A stretch of 16,555 nt of DNA, from NCBI GenBank assembly GCA_002367105.1, contig DFCS01000026.1, positions 109,266-125,820 of the forward strand, given 5' to 3'. A program made the translations under genes and the position numbers. Under the pieces are notes generated by a model, which was not told the DNA's origin, did not search any database, and saw nothing but the letters and a program-made list of their open reading frames with translations. The DNA comes from Hungatella sp. UBA3048. GTDB lineage: Bacteria; Bacillota; Clostridia; Lachnospirales; Lachnospiraceae. Below, one piece after another: positions 14,191-16,555 of this stretch (position 1 is its first letter; each line of letters opens with the position of its first letter).

Positions 14191-15159
14191 ATGATTAACG
14201 AAACGATTCTGGCAATCATCATAGCATTTGCAATCAGCGCCATGCTGTGTCCCATTGTAATACCATTTCTTCACAGATTAAAATTTGGCCAGGAGGTCCG
14301 CAAGGAAGGACCTGAAAGCCATTTGAAAAAGCAGGGTACTCCGACTATGGGAGGGCTTATCATATTGACCAGCATCATCATTACATCGCTGTTCTATGTG
14401 AGGGAATATCCGAAGATCATTCCTGTGCTTTTTGTGACAGTTGGATTTGGTATCGTTGGGTTTCTTGATGATTACATTAAGATCGTAATGAAGCGGTCAG
14501 AGGGGCTTACGCCTGTTCAAAAGATGGCAGGGCAGTTAATCATTACAGGCATATTTGCCTATTATCTGCTTCATTCAAAGGATGTGGGAACGGGAATGTT
14601 AATTCCCTTTACCGGAGGCTTTGAAAAAGGGTTGTATCTGAATTTAGGAATATTCTTCGTACCTGCGGTATTTTTTCTGGTAATAGGGACTGACAATGGT
14701 GTGAATTTTACCGATGGCCTGGATGGGCTTTGCACCAGTGTTACCATTCTGGTGGCGACATTCTTAACCGTAGTTTCTATCGGGGAAAATACCGGCATCA
14801 GTCCCATTACCGGAGCGGTTGTGGGAAGTCTATTGGGATTTCTGCTGTTTAATGTGTACCCTGCCAGGGTGTTTATGGGGGATACAGGTTCCCTTGGACT
14901 TGGAGGATTTGTTGCTTCCAGCGCCTTTATGATGCAGATTCCTGTTTTCCTTGCCATTATCGGTTTTATTTATATGATCGAAGTATTATCCGTTATCATT
15001 CAGGTGACATATTTTAAAAGAACAGGCGGAAAGAGGATTTTTAAGATGGCCCCCATCCACCACCATTTTGAGTTGTGCGGCTGGTCGGAAACACGGGTGG
15101 TAGCTGTATTTGCTATCGTGACTGCGGTTCTTTGCATGCTTGCATACCTTGGATTATAG
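14191..15159 (+). CDS. mraY: Phospho-N-acetylmuramoyl-pentapeptide-transferase MraY
   Basis: 322 residues and about ten membrane helices. MraY moves phospho-MurNAc-pentapeptide from UDP to undecaprenyl phosphate on the inner face of the membrane, making lipid I. Family motifs are intact: GTPTMGG (49-55), the Asp pair FLDDYIK (D93, D94), NFTDGLDGL (D175, D178), FMGDTGSLGLGG (D231) and the histidine triplet PIHHHFE (290-292). The ATG at 14191 has GAGGTG (14181-14186) 4 nt before it and gives a normal N-terminus. A TTG at 14179 is in frame but would take in the ribosome site. The 75-bp gap after the second PBP shows no clear terminator, so readthrough is likely. A promoter there is possible but no pair of boxes is convincing. 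Confidence 0.96.
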   Translation: MINETILAIIIAFAISAMLCPIVIPFLHRLKFGQEVRKEGPESHLKKQGTPTMGGLIILTSIIITSLFYVREYPKIIPVLFVTVGFGIVGFLDDYIKIVMKRSEGLTPVQKMAGQLIITGIFAYYLLHSKDVGTGMLIPFTGGFEKGLYLNLGIFFVPAVFFLVIGTDNGVNFTDGLDGLCTSVTILVATFLTVVSIGENTGISPITGAVVGSLLGFLLFNVYPARVFMGDTGSLGLGGFVASSAFMMQIPVFLAIIGFIYMIEVLSVIIQVTYFKRTGGKRIFKMAPIHHHFELCGWSETRVVAVFAIVTAVLCMLAYLGL

Positions 15160-15171
15160 GAGAGAAACTAT

Positions 15172-16518
15172 ATGAATCAGAAAATTTTAGTTGCCGGCAG
15201 CGGAAAAAGCGGCATTGCCGCCTCGAGGCTGATCCTTAAAACAGGCGATGAAGTGATTCTTTACGACAGCAATGCTGCCCTTCATAAAGATGAACTGCTT
15301 CATCAGTTTGAAGAAGAGGGAAGGATTTCAGTTTTACTGGGAGAGCTTAAAAAGGAAGATCTTACAGGTGTAAGCTTATGTGTCATTAGCCCCGGTATTT
15401 CCTTAGAGGCCCCCTTTGTAGCTGTCCTTAAGGAGGCGGATATCCCGGTCTGGAGTGAGATCCAGCTGGCTTACCACCATGCCAGAGGAAAGCTGGCGGC
15501 AATCACTGGAACCAATGGTAAGACAACCACTACGGCCCTGATCGGGGAAATCATGAAAGCATATTATGACCATGTGTTTGTAGTGGGCAATATTGGGGTC
15601 CCGTATACAGAGGAAGCATTAAAGACGACTGAGGATTCGGTAACGGTAGCAGAGGTCAGCAGCTTTCAGCTGGAGACGGTCACCGACTTCCGTCCGGATG
15701 TGAGTGCGATCCTCAACATAACGCCAGACCACCTGGACCGTCATAAAACCATGGAATGCTACATAGAAGTAAAGGAACGAATAACATCAAACCAGAGACC
15801 TCAGGATTTTTGTATCTTAAACTACGACGATCCTGTTTTGCGTGAATTTGGAACTTCCATAAAGCCCAAGGCTGTCTATTTCAGCAGCCGCCAGTTTTTA
15901 GAAGAAGGCTACTGCATGGATGGGGACAGGATTATCCGGAACCATAATGGGGAGAGGACTGAGATTGCAGACATTCGCGAGGTACAGCTCCTAGGCCGCC
16001 ATAACCATGAGAACATCATGGCTGCAGCCGCTATATCCGCTGAAATGGGAGTGCCCATGGAGATTATAGGCAGGGTAATCAGGGAGTTCAGGGCGGTAGA
16101 GCATCGGATTGAATTTGTTGCGGAAAAGGCTGGTGTGAAATATTACAATGATTCCAAAGGAACCAATCCGGATGCTGCAATCCAGGCGATAAAAGCCATG
16201 CCAGGGCCAACGTTACTCATTGCAGGAGGTTATGATAAGAACTCCCAGTATGATGAGTGGATTGAATCCTTTGACGGTAAGGTGAAATATATGGTGCTTC
16301 TGGGGCAGACCAGGGAAAAGATCGCCGAGTGTGCGGCCAGACACGGTTTTACCAATGTAATGTATGCGGAGGATATGCAGGAAGCAGTAAAGGTATGTGC
16401 TTCTTATGCCAACAGAGGAGATCATGTGCTCTTATCTCCAGCCTGCGCCAGCTGGGGGATGTTTAAGTGCTATGAAGAACGAGGCGAAATCTTCAAGGAA
16501 AGTGTCAGAAATTTATAA
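15172..16518 (+). CDS. murD: UDP-N-acetylmuramoyl-L-alanine:D-glutamate ligase MurD
   Basis: 448 residues, full family length. MurD adds D-Glu to UDP-MurNAc-L-Ala in the cytoplasm, using ATP. Seen in order: an N-terminal Rossmann-like UDP-binding part (AGSGKSGIAASRLI), the ATP P-loop GTNGKTTTT (from 113, Lys117), ITPDHLDRHKTME, and the lysine expected to be carbamylated (about Lys201, in VKERI). Then come LLGRHNHENIMAA and the C-terminal ligase part with YYNDSKGTNPDA. A site AGGAGAG just before the ATG, next to the mraY stop 12 bp upstream, sets the start and shows they are co-transcribed. Confidence 0.96.
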   Translation: MNQKILVAGSGKSGIAASRLILKTGDEVILYDSNAALHKDELLHQFEEEGRISVLLGELKKEDLTGVSLCVISPGISLEAPFVAVLKEADIPVWSEIQLAYHHARGKLAAITGTNGKTTTTALIGEIMKAYYDHVFVVGNIGVPYTEEALKTTEDSVTVAEVSSFQLETVTDFRPDVSAILNITPDHLDRHKTMECYIEVKERITSNQRPQDFCILNYDDPVLREFGTSIKPKAVYFSSRQFLEEGYCMDGDRIIRNHNGERTEIADIREVQLLGRHNHENIMAAAAISAEMGVPMEIIGRVIREFRAVEHRIEFVAEKAGVKYYNDSKGTNPDAAIQAIKAMPGPTLLIAGGYDKNSQYDEWIESFDGKVKYMVLLGQTREKIAECAARHGFTNVMYAEDMQEAVKVCASYANRGDHVLLSPACASWGMFKCYEERGEIFKESVRNL

Positions 16519-16555
16519 AAGCAATGAACCATGCAGAAACATGTATAAAATATGT
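16519..16555. other. Short non-coding tail at the right edge
   Basis: 37 bp after the murD stop. No terminator, ribosome site or coding start can be recognised. In related clusters ftsW follows murD. Confidence 0.5.

Overview
The window looks like a chromosomal piece of a spore-forming, low-to-mid GC Firmicute. It most resembles Lachnospiraceae ('Clostridium' cluster XIVa, Lacrimispora/Enterocloster-like). This is inferred from protein style, strong GGAGG ribosome binding sites, a Spo0E-like peptide, a MraZ-led division cluster and a tandem PBP pair like pbpB-spoVD. All supported genes are on the + strand. No mobile element, CRISPR array, tRNA or rRNA was seen.

Layout. Positions 1-320 hold the last codons of a membrane protein, an overlapping 50-residue Spo0E-like phosphatase gene and a very strong terminator. 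Positions 344-2985 carry a two-component system: a YesM/LytS-type sensor kinase and a REC-AraC response regulator, overlapping by 23 bp, with their own promoter and terminator. Positions 3220-7954 carry a complete BMP-type ABC importer: lipoprotein, double ATPase and two permeases, in the NupNOPQ/YufNOPQ arrangement of nucleoside importers. A 176-bp gap rich in hairpins separates the lipoprotein gene from the ATPase gene. A strong terminator at 7968-8021 closes the unit.

Positions 8104-16518 are the front of the division and cell wall (dcw) cluster: promoter, 10-bp-phased MraZ boxes, mraZ, rsmH, ftsL, two class B penicillin-binding proteins, mraY and murD. Genes usually found next (ftsW and others) would lie past the right edge. 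murE and murF are not between the PBPs and mraY, where B. subtilis has murE.

How it works together. The kinase probably reads an extracellular ligand, and the AraC-type regulator probably switches on the adjacent importer. Copies of a TTTGGT(C)AT motif about three helical turns apart sit in front of the importer and are candidate binding sites. In the dcw part, MraZ probably represses its own promoter. RsmH methylates 16S rRNA. FtsL and the first PBP probably serve septal synthesis. The second PBP, preceded by a sigma-E-like promoter, is a SpoVD candidate for spore cortex. MraY and MurD make peptidoglycan precursor.

Most of the window is ordinary core genome. The points of real interest are the regulatory region at 2992-3120, the hairpin array at 4274-4420, the divergent BMP lipoprotein, and the differences between the two PBPs (STEK and an acidic tail in the first, KTA in the second).
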